Assembly: GCF_964355755.1 (NCBI RefSeq)
Contig: NC_092673.1
Coordinates: 1,555,001 to 1,619,000 of the forward strand
Length of the DNA stretch: 64,000 bases
Origin: Antedon mediterranea
Lineage: Eukaryota > Echinodermata > Crinoidea > Comatulida > Antedonidae
Direction: 5' to 3'
The position numbers and the translations under genes are program-made. The notes beneath the pieces were generated by a model. The model searched no databases. It had not been told where the DNA came from and was given only the letters and a program-made list of their open reading frames with translations. Numbering within the stretch: position 1 is the first letter of the stretch; every line of letters starts with the position of its first letter. This document shows, piece by piece, positions 1 through 28,189 of this stretch.

Positions 1-3000
1 AGTAGTTGAAAAACAGTATACTGATTATTAATATTAAAATAATCCGGTAATAATTGTGAATACGCACATATTGGTGGTCTTAGACCGTACTTAAGGATTA
101 AAGGAGATTAGTAGACAGAGTAAGAAATATGAATTTGAAAAGCAAAATTATCTAGCTTAACATTACTTATCCATATTGCATTGTTTTAAAGCAAGATTTG
201 ACTGTAATCCTAAAATTGGAATACTATTAAAAAAAAATGATAATTTAACTAGAAAAGAGATTCTGATCAAGATATATTAATTTGTTTATTCATTTTCTTG
301 TTCGTTTGTTGTTTTCAGTGTCTGTTAGTAAATAATGTCGATTTCATTCATGGTTTATTTGTCCATTTCTGATGTTACTATATACTGTTTATTGACTGTG
401 AGTGACAATTTCACTGCTCCTGCCAACATACAATTTCTATATAAAACTAGATCTATGGTTGAATTTGACTGTCGAAAAAATGATATTAATAATAACTTTC
501 ATTCTTATAGCGCATATAGTGTATAAGCAAGCTCTCAATGCGCTGCACATTATCACCCCAGTCATTTTTTGGATCAAACACCTATGGAAACATACTTCCA
601 TAATGCAAAGCTGGTAATCAGCGCAAATTGTGTCTGTGATGGTACAGTAGATATTTTCATGCGACTACTGTGAATATACGTTGTAAAAAAATAATTAATT
701 CAGTTTTTAATTTAAAAGAAAATTCTTATTGCAGTTAATTGTGTAAACAAGAACATTTACGTTGATACAGCAATAATGTGATATATTATTCCCATGAATC
801 TTCTCTTTTGTTGTCATATTGTTTGTAACCATCAACAGCAGTTGGTTGCTTCAGTAAATTCATCATTTTTGGTAAATCCAGGTACATACATTTATTCAAT
901 ATTCAACAGTTTACATAGTTTATAGGTTAAGATACACAGAAGCCAAAGTGGCTTGTCTTTGTAGTCCTAAGCATAAACATAAAACATATACGGACGCATT
1001 ACATTAACAAAAAATGACATTTTGAGACAGAAAAAGGAAAAAAACAAAGTGAGATTAAGCAAAATATTTACAACTCCAAAATACTTAATGATGTATAGAG
1101 TACAATGAACTCATCTGAGTAGAAAAAAACTAAGCGACCACTCATCACTGGTGTGTTTCATTATATGAAATAAGAAATATCGTTTACTTACAATGTAAAA
1201 TTTAACATTTTATCTCATTTAAAATTTGCATATTCATTGTCTTAAAGGAACAAAACAAATTGATTTTAAACAATTGATGATTAAAGTAGCATAACATAAA
1301 TAATATATTGTTAGCACTTTCTGTATGTTATTGTAGTTATTGTACATACAAAGTTCGCCTTTCAAACGCAGAGCTTGAATTCAATTCTTAAAATCAAGAA
1401 CTTAATTGATTTTTTCGTATATAATTTTATAATAATTATGTAATGTGTCGTATAAATGTTGAACTAGATTTGCAGGGTTTGTGTTCAGTCAAATTCAATC
1501 CAAAAATATAGTATATATTTAATTTTTTCTAATATAACATTATTATTATTATTACATAATGTGTGTATACTAGCATTACTGTATGCACTAGATTTTGAAT
1601 TAAGCCTGATTGAATATATTCAAATCTCTCCTTAACTACCAAGATATCTCAATATGGAAATGCAATCTACCCAGTCGTCATTTTGTCTACATTTAAACAA
1701 TTGCGTTTCAAACATGTTCGCACATTCTCTTAATTTTAATAAATAATATTCCCGTTGGAAAAAAATGAATTACTTGTCCTTGATAACGGGTAAACATTAT
1801 TTTATGTTTTTCTAAATCGTTTTGCTTATTAAACAAATTGCTTCTCGGAATTATTTCTTACCCTAAAAATTACATCGTTATCAGAATATTGATAACTTTC
1901 TGCCTGACACAAAAGGAAAAAGGCGATGAAAACACCTTAGCTTTTAAACATGAAGTTGAGTGAACGCTTCGTCTGGCTCGAGAGAGCTGACGCCAACAAA
2001 AGCCTTTAGCAATCATTCGGTTTATGCTAAAGCATTTCCACTTGTTATAGTCTACTACTACTGTAGCATCAAAGAATGAGATATGCAAATATATTATAGA
2101 AGAATAAACATAATTATGAAAATTATAATCGCACACTGATTAGTCATGGAAGTAAAAAATAGGGTGAAACATTCTATTTTAAGATAATGTTTTCATGCTT
2201 GCATTATGGACAAGATGTTATTTAATGCTATTTAATCTTTTTGTTTAGTCAATAAGTCTCTGAATGTGATCTAGTTCATAGACAAAGTTATTGATTTTTT
2301 TTTTTATTGTCATAAATCCTTCTTAATATGGGAGTTCTGTAGTATGGGATTTTGGATTGAATATATCATTAGAAAACATGGAATTAAAGAATAAAGGAGT
2401 AAAACAATCAATGATGTCTTTTCCAGGATTGGTAAAATGTACTGGTAGGTTAAAGTAGGATTTCTGTAGGAGTAGCTGATGCTAATCCTTTGTGTAACTA
2501 CTAGTAAACATAAATACCTTTTATCAGGACTTCTGGCCCATGCCTAAATCCTGTTCTTTGTTTTCTGATACCGTAAGCCATGAGGTAAGCTTTGTTGCTC
2601 AGTGTTCCTGAGTCCAGAGAAGGAGTAGGATGTATAAGAATTCAGTGTAAGAATATCTTTTGCAAACCGATTAGTTTAAATCATATAAAGCGAATTGTTA
2701 TACTAAGGTAGGATATACAGTTTCCAATGTTTCTTTCTTCAACTTTACAGTTAACTATAATATCAATTGTTTCAATGATGTTAAAAATTACATAAAAGAT
2801 AAAGAGGTATACTTTAATATAAGTAATAGGTTTATCTACTACTATATTTTGTTTTAATTTTTACCAAATTTGTACTTATTAAAATCTGTAAGGTAGTATG
2901 TAAAAATAATTACAGGTGTCATCTAATAAAAAAAATGGTCACCATAACAACCAATGTAATTGGATTGAGAATAATGAAACATTGGAATCAGAAGGAATTA

Positions 3001-4310
3001 AATACAGTATGTATTTCATATAATACTTCATGTGACCCCATTCTCAAAGTGTAATGTCTTGAATGAAGATGATCTAGATTGTTAGAAAGTAAATGTCTAT
3101 ACTCATTGTTTTTATACTAAGTTAAGTATGTTTTTTTTTTACAATTTTAGTATTATAGTTAGTAAAGATTAGTTAGTTTTTTAAAAAAAGTAAAAACTTG
3201 GCACTTTCTTTTGACTGTTTTCTTCTACTGATTTATAATATAGCCTTTTGCTTATTTTATTCTCCATCAAGATCCAGCTACTGATACCCACAGATTTTTG
3301 TTCAGTAATTTGCCTTTTGGAATATAAATAAGATGTAATATGACACAATCTTGTTTTTTTTTTTCATTGGTTTCATGTATTTATAAATTATAGTTTATAC
3401 TTGTTGAAATGAGTAGGGTGGTCAGTGAAGCGTGACAGCTGTAATTGGGTCAGAGTTTTAGTCACCATTTAGGAGGAGTCAAGAATAATTTCTAGAGCAA
3501 CATCCGGTATTTCCAATCGGGCATATGGACACCAAAATAGAATCTTGTCACTGTGATTGGCTTACTATGACCTTTGACATTTTTATAAATATAAAAAAAA
3601 ATAGTGTTCACAGTTTTCATTAGTTGGGTTGCTTCATTGCATTTTAATTTGTTGTGGGAATTTGTAATCTTTGAATAAACCAAACAGAGATTAAACTTTG
3701 TATAGGAAATTTGTGGTGTAAAATGCACCCAAAAAGAATAAGTTTGAGAAATTATAATATTTAGGAAATACAAAAGGTGAACAACAAAGAAAATCATTGA
3801 AGCTGATATTGCTTCTGTTAATAAATGTGTTGAGATATTTAGGTCATTCTACTCAGCATAGGTCAAGGCAATGCAAAGTTTAAACACTCTTATGTTTTAT
3901 GTATTGGTGGTTTTACTTCATTATACTATGTCAACATAAACCTGACCCTAAGAATTAGATATAATATTGCATACAATACATTGTATTGATCTTAATGTTG
4001 ATAGTATTACTTAAAATGTATAGGACCGGAACAAGGGTTGCTAAAGGCAGTTAAGATAACCTTCTGAGGTTGTTGTGGTATATGCTTTGTTTTTTATGAA
4101 TATTTTATATGAACTTTAACCTTTCTTGTTTCATTTTCCATAAGTTCTTTGTGTTTTGTTGAGATGGAAAATCAGATTAAGATCCAATTGGTTAATAGTG
4201 CTTAAATATATTTAAGATGAGTCACATTAATCACTAGAACATGATTCATATGAAGTCTGTACTGACCTACCAGCTTTAATAATGGTAGTTTCTTATGAAG
4301 TAAGAATGCT
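1..4310. other. No gene recognised
   Basis: AT-rich sequence with only short, compositionally random reading frames. The unseen 5' exon(s) of RNF38/44 may lie here or farther upstream; no matching N-terminal sequence was found. A weak LINE-tail candidate lies at 885-1000. Confidence 0.6.
885..1000 (-). mobile_element. Possible LINE 3' end
   Basis: Minus strand contains the small hairpin AAGCCACTTTGGCTT followed about 55 bases later by GAATAAATGTATGTA, resembling a LINE 3' UTR with AATAAA and a simple tail. Weak evidence. Confidence 0.3.
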
Positions 4311-4455
4311 TGTTTTAGGGCCTACTAATTTTAAAAGGACACTGAAGTATAGACATTATTCAAGCAAAATGTACTGATACTCTACAATACATGTTTTTAG
4401 GGCCTACTACCACCAGACATTTTTCAAGCTCAAAGTACTAGATACAATACATGTC
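4311..4455. repeat. Diverged tandem duplication, about 80 bp
   Basis: TTTTAGGGCCTACTA...AGTACTG/TAGATAC...CAATACATG occurs twice in succession (about 4313-4391 and 4394-4453), the second copy with a deletion. Confidence 0.6.
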
Positions 4456-4910
4456 ACATTCAATGATTCCATGCATTTCAAACAGTAGCCAGAGTAAGCG
4501 TTATAAACATATAACAAGTTCAAAAGTTCATTTTAATGGTTTATTTGAGAAATATTGATTTATAAAAACAAGTTACCAACCCACTTCTTCATAATAATAA
4601 CATAGTTCTAATGAAAAACATAGTACCAGCAAAATAAAAAAAACTTTCAAAAGATATATGATCATAGAAAAATGAAGGAAGACATTGTGGTTTATTGCAA
4701 CTGATATTGTTTGTTTGTTTACTGCTTCCATTGTTTCAATATAATTATTACAGGTACACATTGTAATACACCAGACAGATGTTTACAGTATTGATCCTCA
4801 GCTAGATTTTAGAACATTTGTTTTTCATTTTTCACAATTTTAATACCAAATAATATTGTTGCTATGCAAGTTCCATTTTAAATCTGTTATAAATTTAACC
4901 AGAACAACAA

Positions 4911-5235
4911 CTACTGTATTTATTGAAATAAACATCTCGCTTTAAATAAATGCCTTCCTCAAATAAACGCAACCCCTCCCCCTCGAATGAACACTCCAGG
5001 CCTTTATTTATTTCCTCGAATAAACGCCACGCCATGCCACATGCATTATATACACAATATTGTATTACCAACACATTTCTATTTGTAGTAGAATTCATTG
5101 ATTGACATGATCTACAATTTACCAAGCATTCTGATTTCTACTGTATTTTATTATCACTTCTCGATACGTTCCTCCTAAAAACCCTCCTGAACAATAAACG
5201 CCCTGGGCTTTATCTGAATAAATATGGTACTGTAT
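4911..5235. mobile_element. MITE-like element rich in AATAAACGCC motifs
   Basis: Imperfect inverted ends (ACTGTATTTATTGAAATAAA and, reversed, ACCATATTTATTCAGATAAA) enclose several copies of AATAAACGCC/AATAAATGCC beside a C-rich run. Probably a dispersed repeat; no protein. Confidence 0.45.
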
Positions 5236-5904
5236 ATCATCAAGGTAAACATTACAGCATGTACATTTCTTCTTGTTTTTCTTATGGAAAGGTAGCTATA
5301 ACATAACCTCATAACGTACTTCTGTATACCAACCCAATGTACACAACAATCCATTAGATTTTTCCAATTCTGGAGTATCGTTTCGCACCACTTGATTTCT
5401 ATACTAAATCACCCACTTCCTCTTTATTCACAAATACTTTTGTTATGTTCAATTATAACTTAGTATCTGGTTCAATATGTGCCAAAACTCTTATTGAAGA
5501 AAAGAGTTGTTTTGAAACTGTTAACAAAGAAAGGTTAGCTTATTGTTTGTTTTATATATTTAGAATTGGCTGTGGTATTGTAGAATTTAGCATTTGTAGC
5601 AACAAACACAGTTTTGAAAGGTTATTATAGCAACACTATCAACATACAAATAAATAGTCTTTCAAAAAATCATGTTTTAGATATATTTTTTTCCAATAAA
5701 GGGAAAGTTGTGTAAAATATGAACCATTAATATGTTTGTATTTTAACTTCTGAAATTAGTTCACAAATATCTAGATGTTAATGAATTTGAGTATGACATT
5801 GACATAACATTTTAAATTGAGTTGCTATAGTTGTTCAACAAAAATAGACATTTGAATGTTATGAAATTATTGCCGACTTATACAAACCCCTGTATGACTT
5901 ATGG

Positions 5905-6052
5905 AAGTCTACACTATCTACAAATAAGTTTGACAAAAAAGTTCAAATATGCTAGTGATATGCCCAAATATGGTAATAGTATGACATCATCATGTCCATA
6001 TATGGCCATATCACATTTTATTTGTCAAGTTTGATAGTGTAGACAGAGCTTT
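5905..6052 (+). mobile_element. Family A MITE, copy 1
   Basis: Ends GTCTACACTATC and GATAGTGTAGACAGAGCTT are inverted repeats; the middle has GATATGCCCAAATATGGTA and TGACATCATCATGTCCATAT. Left end eroded. Confidence 0.75.
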
Positions 6053-6610
6053 GGAAGCCTAACATACCTTATCAACTTTGTCATTGTTTAGGTAATATTA
6101 GAAAAAAAAAATGTAATTGAAAATTAAATATTTAGTTATTACTATACAAAATATAAATGATAGAATAATTATACTGCAATAAAAATGATATAATAATTAT
6201 ATTATAATAAAAGATTACAATACAATAATCACGCGACGCATGTTAACATACAAAGGAAAAAATTGTATTGAGTAGCGAGCTAACAAAGACCAGTATACAT
6301 ATCTTTAACCTTCCTATTGCCTAGATACATATATTATAATATCATTTTGATTTGTTCTCTTGTGGCATTATAACAATTTGTACTTTGTAATTTGTACGCA
6401 CAGACAATTTTTGTAATTCATAACCACTTTTACGGGTTGTTAGTGCTGTTTTGTTACTAACTACAATGTAGGTTCACTTAATGATATGGGCCAGATATTC
6501 GTAAGGTTTTACTCATTGTTAAATGATACATTTTATTATATGCATATTTATTTGTTGTTTGGGACGAAACTACTATTAAGAGGACACTTTCTTAAGGGAA
6601 AATATATAGT

Positions 6611-6945
6611 CTGTTAGATCCTATAGATTTCCCTTACTTTACTGTAGATCTGATAGATTTCCCTTAGATCCCATAGATTTCCCTTAGATCCCATAGATAT
6701 CCCATGGATTTCCCTTAGATACTATAGATTTCCCTTACTGTAGATCCTATAGATTTCCCTTAGATCCTATAAATTATATTTAATTTGATTTTTATTGTTA
6801 CATTTTTATGTCTCATCATTATGTATTTTTGTGAGGGTCCCTAATGATCATCTTCGGCAGGATGGACTACTTTGTAAAATATTGTTGAAATAAAAATAAA
6901 TAGATTTCCTTAGATCCCATAGATTTCTCTTAGATCCCATAGATA
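6611..6945. repeat. Tandem repeat, unit about 22 bp
   Basis: Irregular copies of TAGATCC(C/T)ATAGATTTCCCT, interrupted at 6760-6903 by a LINE-like tail. Confidence 0.75.
6760..6903 (+). mobile_element. Possible LINE 3' tail interrupting a tandem repeat
   Basis: Sequence with ATTGTTACATTTTTATGTC, a GC-richer block (6831-6872) and GAAATAAAAATAAA at its end splits the GATCC(C/T)ATAGATTTCCC repeat, whose units continue on both sides. This looks like a 5'-truncated LINE insertion. Confidence 0.4.
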
Positions 6946-6952
6946 AAGCTAC

Positions 6953-9831
6953 CATTTTTAAACTAGAAAAAGATTGTACTTTAATAAACAAAGAAACTGA
7001 GCATGATTAATGATAAGTCATGGGTCAACAGTCATACAGATTTACACTCTAGGTCGTTGCACTATCTCTATAGAAATAGTAAACAAAACATTCATAGACT
7101 CCCACTACATCATCCAGTAGGCTATTATGAAGCATAATATGAGTACCGTAGTATGAGTAGAATATACAGTTACTACTCAGTCCAGAAGAGGAGTTGCCTT
7201 CCAGTAGTTCGTACTTGGGAACATTGAACTAATATCATATTCAAAGGTAAAAAGCTTATTGTGTTTGCAATTGTTACTGTATGATAATTTATTACTGAAC
7301 CCAAATGATGTACGATATCTATTGACATGCTAGAACTTTAGACTTTACGATAACACTTTAAACTTTATGATAACACTAATGATGTGATAGTATACCAACC
7401 ACAAGAGAAACCTCTAATTAATTAATTAATTATTAGTATAGTATCTCCTAGTATTTGTAAGCTTTGCCTGAGAACTTTAACACCTGTAAAATTGTTGGTT
7501 CAACATCGGATTTCCCATGGTTGCTTGAAATGAAGACTTCATTAACAGTACAATGTGACATTGCTATTGTATTGTCGACAGATTTTCAAAGGACCATCTG
7601 ACAAAATAAACTTGTGTATCTCCAACAACCACTAATGATTTTAAGAATTAGTCCAGTGATTGGAATTGTGTATTTGTGAGAGAGACAACCCAAACTGAGA
7701 TATTTAGGTTTTTATTCCAGAGCCATCCTAACACCTTATTTATACTTAAATACCTAAAAAATATTTACGTTGAAAATTAATTTACTTCCTCACCCTCAAC
7801 TTTTACCATCTACCCTTAGATTTTTGTAACTAAATCTGAGGCAAAAACGATTGCAGACTAAATGCAGGCATTAATTAAAAGATGTGTTAAAGATAGAGAA
7901 GAAATGATCAAATAATTTACAATGTACAGTACTAGGCTGTAGCAGATTGTATATTAATAAAAATACAGAATGCAACAAGTACTTGATGTTTGCTTCAAGT
8001 GTACATGTTAAACACAGCAGGTTTCAACAGCTGAATGTGCCGGATCAATAATAATCAACATCATCATTGTTTCTTCGCAAAGAATTCGAATATCTCATCT
8101 TTTGTTTGAAACGCGCTGTTAACCACTCCAATGTAGTTCCATGCTGGGTACTGTATGTGTCTGGTGTGCTTTTTGCAGTGACCATGCTGTAAAAACAACA
8201 GCTCTTTTCTCTACTCTGATAGTTTTAACATGTTGGCATGTTTTTACACAAATATAAAATGTTCCACCAGAATTGTGATATTTTATGATGACTTTACCAG
8301 AGGTGTGTGCAATATGTGGAGGTAAAATTGAGAACAGCAATGTGTGCCTTCTTGAATCTTCATAACAATCTGTTTTGAATTTCTTTGTTTCTTTATCTAG
8401 AATTTCCATAGCTTAGCATTAACCTGTGGAGTCTACCTCTGTGCTGATGAACTAATGAATGATTTTCATAATTACTATATTTAATAACCTATCCTACAAA
8501 CATCCAGAAGGAAAATTAAAATATCTGATAGTATATATATATATTACTGTAGTTTGTTTGTTGCTCACCAGTAAGCAAGCACATTCAAATGAAGTCTCTC
8601 CTAAATGTACAACTTTAATTTAAAAAAATGTTGATGTTGATTTCCAAGACAATATAAAGTTTAATATGATATTTCTAGCTAAAACCAATAAATAAAATAT
8701 ATGAAATCATTTATTATGAAAAATTATGTAAATGAAACATTTTTTTTGTTCAATATGTCTTGAATTTGCCATATTGACTGTCAATAACTGCAAAAATCAC
8801 TTTTATAGTGAAAGATAAATTTATTCATTCTTGGCTAGGTTAAAATTAATTTGTTTTGGTCATTAAAACTGATATATTACAAGTCTAAATTTATTTTAAG
8901 GGGTTGTTTTCCCCCCTGGCCCAGCTTAATTTTTACTTAGCATTATTTTGTAGTCTACGCTCTTAAAAAGTAAGCCCTCTATAGATAGTGAACTGTTTTA
9001 ACCTTGTGGTTTTATTAATTGCTAATTTATAGATTGCTCTAGGAGGGTTGTTAATAAGTAAGAAGAAACGAGATAAAAGTACCTTGATCTTACGATAATC
9101 TTGTATTATTCATTTCAATGTATCATAGTTAACATGCATGAAGTGATCGTGTATTGTCCTAACAAAAAATTGTTTATAGTTGAAATTGCATGCATGAGTG
9201 AATTTTCTACAGCGCCCTCAATTTTGTACAAATCTTATTAGCCTATTAGCTGTTTTTAGAGGACCCGTTGTTTGGTCTTATCAAGACGTTATCCAGTGTA
9301 TTTTGTTTTGGATTTTTAATTCCAAACTGCTTTTAAATCTAGAATCTTTGTTTACATTTTTAAGATGATTTTTTTGATGATCAGATATATTTGATGACAC
9401 TTGCGTTAACTATATCTTTTATTCTTTATGTTAGTTTTAAATTGAGGCGTAATCTCTTGGGAGAATCATTCCAAGAGCAAGGTACTCTTCTACATATCGT
9501 TAGTTTTTGCCGCAACGATTCATATCGCGTAAGCATTTTAAGATCTTAATTGAGACTATTAAACGCTAAAAGTGCAAATTAGTCATTGTTACTGAACAGT
9601 GTTAGCGCAGTGGCCATGACCTTCTCTTTCTGAGCTTTTAACCATGATTGCAATTTAGAATTTAAATTTGCATAATATTATACATTGATGGTTGGCAATT
9701 ATGGGGTTATATTCTTATTGTGTTTTTAGTTAATGCGTGTGTCCTAGTTTTAAATTTGATATCATTAATGAGTACAAAAGATTGTAATTTAGTTGTCCAT
9801 AAAATAGAACCTCTCCTTTGGGACACACACC
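6953..9831. other. No gene recognised
   Basis: Unique-looking AT-rich sequence. The minus-strand frame at 8119-8409 (96 codons) is the only one with mixed composition, but it resembles nothing I know and has no splice context. Confidence 0.55.
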
Positions 9832-9995
9832 TAAAACTCTGTCTACACTATCAAACTTTAGTAACAAAAAGATGTGCTATGCCCATATATGGCCATGATG
9901 ATGTCATATTACTACCATATTTGCCCATATCACTACCATATTTGGGCACATCACACTTTTTTTGTCAAACTAGTTTGATATTGTAGACAGAGCTT
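9832..9995 (-). mobile_element. Family A MITE, copy 2
   Basis: Inverted relative to copy 1: AACTCTGTCTACACTATC at the left, TTGTAGACAGAGCTT at the right, two CCATATTTG(G/C)(G/C)CA units inside. Confidence 0.8.
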
Positions 9996-10460
9996 ATAAG
10001 AGACACAAATAGGGATTCTTCTGTAGTTGTCGTAACGATTCTTCATGATATTGAAGTTATGTGGGAAAACATTTTTTTTTAGAATCCTTACTAGTAAGTG
10101 CAGCTATACATAGCTTTACTACTTGGTCTAGTTGAATAATCAAATCAACACCACCTTGCTTAATTAATTTCATTGATGCAGAATGTATTCAAAGATTCCA
10201 TTGCGCACAAATTCAATCATTAACATCATTGTAGTCTGTGAATAGCATAAGGCCCCCCTGTGTTTTTGTCAACTGGCAGGTTTCGCCATGTATAATATTA
10301 TAGTTGATGTTAGTTGGTGTTCTATTAATGTATTCTGCATTAAATAAAGTTAGAGTTGTATACTACTAGATAAGAATAGTTTAATGGCTTGTGAGCCAAC
10401 TCATGAATAACCTAATTATGCCATAAAGTTTGTTTTTTTACACCATTCAACAGCAAATAC

Positions 10461-10625
10461 ATTACTTACTTACTTACATTACAAGATGTAAAACCCATGC
10501 TTTTTAAGTCTCATACAAGGCTTAGGTAGTGGCACTGTAGTAGGTATAAAATCTTAGGAATTGAACCAAACATGTCAACCACCATGCCACAGTGCCACTG
10601 TTTCAGCAACAACTACACATTGAAA
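10461..10625 (-). mobile_element. tRNA-derived SINE
   Basis: On the minus strand a B-box GGTTCAATTCC (10557-10567) follows an A-box-like TGGCATGGTGG (10580-10590); after a body of about 70 bp the copy ends in a (TAAG)n tail (10461-10485). Head-body-simple-repeat tail is the layout of tRNA-derived SINEs. The A-box is imperfect. Confidence 0.6.
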
Positions 10626-10689
10626 CGATGATCTGAGAACTCTTGAATCAGTGATGCCTTTAGTACATTTTATTAAAAATTATACAAGA

Positions 10690-10780
10690 TAACCCAATAA
10701 GATAAGATAAATCTTTATTGTCATGAACACAACAAGGCGAACATGACATTTGCAAATACTGTACTGTACAAACCATTATG
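10690..10780 (-). mobile_element. LINE 3' tail-like sequence
   Basis: The minus strand reads ...TGTTCATGACAATAAAG then ATTTATCTTATCTTAT, a polyadenylation hexamer followed by a short ATCTT repeat, as at 3' ends of CR1-like LINEs. The rest of the element is not recognisable. Confidence 0.4.
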
Positions 10781-11293
10781 TCATTTCATGATGGAAAATT
10801 CATTTAAAATAAACAGAATAATCAAGTTTTACGTTTTTTTAAATATATTTTTTATTTCTATGAGATCAAATGTCTCATCAGATTTCACCAACATTCTCCT
10901 TAACCTTGATTTTGAATATTTTCTCATTTATTATATTTTTTACATAAGATAGTTTTACAAGTAATTTGATAAATAATATTGCATATCAGTCATACAAGTC
11001 ATTTATATAGTAGTATGTTGATGTATGTGTGTGTTGACATCCTGTGATTTCAACCCTGTACTTGTTCGATTTTGTGAAAGATATCTTTTACGAAGATCTT
11101 AGATATAGAGACCCTAGTTGCACCAAATTTTCGTTATATAAAATTGTAAAACACTAAATACTTTTATTCTATCATTGACTGAAAAACAAGAGCTCATCAT
11201 ATGAAAATGTATTTATACATACTGGTGCATATTAGTAATATGTTAATTTTCTTATGGTTTTAAACGAAAACTGTTTGTTTTCTGTCTTTATAG

Positions 11294-26063
<14,770 letters not shown>

Positions 26064-27525
26064 GTTCATTTAATGGCGAACGACGTTTTCCTGTAGTCGG
26101 CAGGGTGCTTCATTTACCTGTTCTACTGAAACCGTGTTGCTCGATTGTCGTTACTTGTTAGGCTATTCAAATGGTTGATAATCCAAATAGAATGCACTTT
26201 ATTTGATAGGGTTAGCTTGTTTTTAAGCTTGTAGTGATGGTGATGGTTCTGACCAAATTAACTAATTAACTCCTTTATTAATTAACTTCGAAGCTTGGAA
26301 CAATAACATTTTTTTATTATCAATTCCAACTTTTTTTTCTGATTTAAATATTTATATAATTTCTTCATTTCGTTTTTTTTTTAACGTTGTTCCATATAAG
26401 GATATATTACCATATATGGAGTATAATTGTTTAAGTTGTCTACCAAGTGTTTCATATGTTGTAAACTGCACCTTTAACTTCATATTATATTGTACATGTA
26501 ATAATCAAATGATAAAATCACAAGAAGTTAGTGCCTATGTTAATTTGTATTCCAAAAACGCCTTTGAACTTCTGTAATGCCAACAGTATTTTTAGGGGAT
26601 GTTACGTTTATGATTTTCTTTATGTTAATGATTTGTTTTTAAAATGTTTATGAATATGTTTGTGCTAGACCCTTTTGATATAGATTGAATCAGTACTGTA
26701 ACTAGGGAGATGTATTAACAAACTTGTTTTTTGTTTGTTTATTTTTTGCGAGAGAATGATATAGTAGCAATAGATAGATATGTAGCTTTTTTTAGTATAT
26801 TTTTGTTAAATGATGAATTGATTAGGTTTCCAACATGCTATGATAAAACGCTAATCAATTGTTAGTATTAATTTGGTTATTTAGTCATTTATATATTTAA
26901 TCTATTTCTGCATGCCTTATATTAATTGTGGTTTTGATGATTAACTCTTGGGCATCTAATTCATTTTTTGCTAAATTTATATTTATTCAAAAATTAGGGG
27001 ATAGTGACAAATATTAGGTTTATGGAAGCATAGGGTTTTGAATTAGCCACAAAATACTATTGCCTTGTATCATGCCTGCTTGTATGCCCAACACATCCAT
27101 TATACATAATCCATTATAGTTCTGGACTGAACCATTATAGTCCAGGACTGAACCATTATAGTCCAGGACTGAACCATTATAGTCCAGGACTGAACCATTA
27201 TAGTCCAGGACTGAACCATTATCTCCAGGACTGAAACATTATAGTCCAAGTCACATCCAGCAGCACATGTCTTCCTATTTAACGTAGGCCATCCTTGCTT
27301 GCCACTCGCCATTAATTCAATAGTTAAAAATAAACACATTTAATTAAATACATTTTCAATCGTTTGCATAAAATAATCAGTGTTGTATGCTACCTGCATG
27401 TTATGCATGAATTCATTTTGGTAATGCATACATTTATGTTTGTACACATGCATGTCATTCGCACACATTTACGTTTGCATGTTGCTTTATAACATTCAAA
27501 CTTGTAACATTGTTAATAAAACATG
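26064..27525 (+). other. Probable RNF38/44 3' UTR and downstream sequence
   Basis: No exon follows the TGA. The sequence is AT-rich, with AATAAA hexamers at 27329-27334 and 27515-27520 that could end the transcript, and it contains a 21-bp tandem repeat at 27108-27246. The true cleavage site cannot be told from sequence. Confidence 0.35.
27108..27246. repeat. 21-bp tandem repeat, about 6 copies
   Basis: Unit CCATTATAGTCCAGGACTGA plus A, downstream of RNF38/44. Confidence 0.9.
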
Positions 27526-27921
27526 GACAAGTTTTTAACTCACTCATAAACACAACATTTGAACATGAAGCCAGGACAATTCCTTTCCTATCACTGCCGT
27601 TATATATATCTTGATTGCTGCTTTGTTGCAAGTGGCACCTGGCCCAAACACGCCAAACGTTTTCATGTGCAATTAACCACTCGCATAATTATTGTATACT
27701 AGTTTTATATGCTGTAATAGATTAGAGCAGTGTTTTATTACTCTAGTATGTTGGAAATCTAATGTGATGATTACGAACAATGTCTGTATTGTTGTACTAA
27801 ATATTCATAGGTTCAGACTCATTCTATGTCCTGGCATTTATTTTACATCACCTGTACGTCTCTAGTACGTTTTAAGAGTGGTTAAGTTTAGCTATTCTTT
27901 ATTAAGCTATGTCGGCATTAA

Positions 27922-28182
27922 GAGTGGCACTCAATGCTGGAGTCGCTGAGTGGCACTCAATGTTGGAGTCGCTGAGTGGCACTCGATGTTGGGAGTCGCT
28001 GAGTGGCACTCAATGTTAGAGTCACTGAGTGGCACTCAATGTTGGAGTCGCTGAGTGGCACTCAATGTTGGAGTCACTGAGTGGCACTCAATGTTGGAGT
28101 CGCTGAGTGGCACTCGATGTTGGAGTCGCTGAGTGGCACTCGATGTTGGGAGTCGCTGAGGGGCACTCAATGTTGGAGTTTC
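27922..28182. repeat. 26-bp tandem repeat, about 10 copies
   Basis: Unit GAGTGGCACTCAATGTTGGA then GTCGCT, with small variants. Convergent-gene spacer. Confidence 0.92.
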
Positions 28183-28189
28183 ACTCCGC

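Noticed and set aside
8119-8409. 96-codon minus-strand frame of mixed composition
   Set aside because: It looks more protein-like than most short frames here but matches no family I recognise, lacks splice partners, and 96 codons is not rare by chance in 64 kb.
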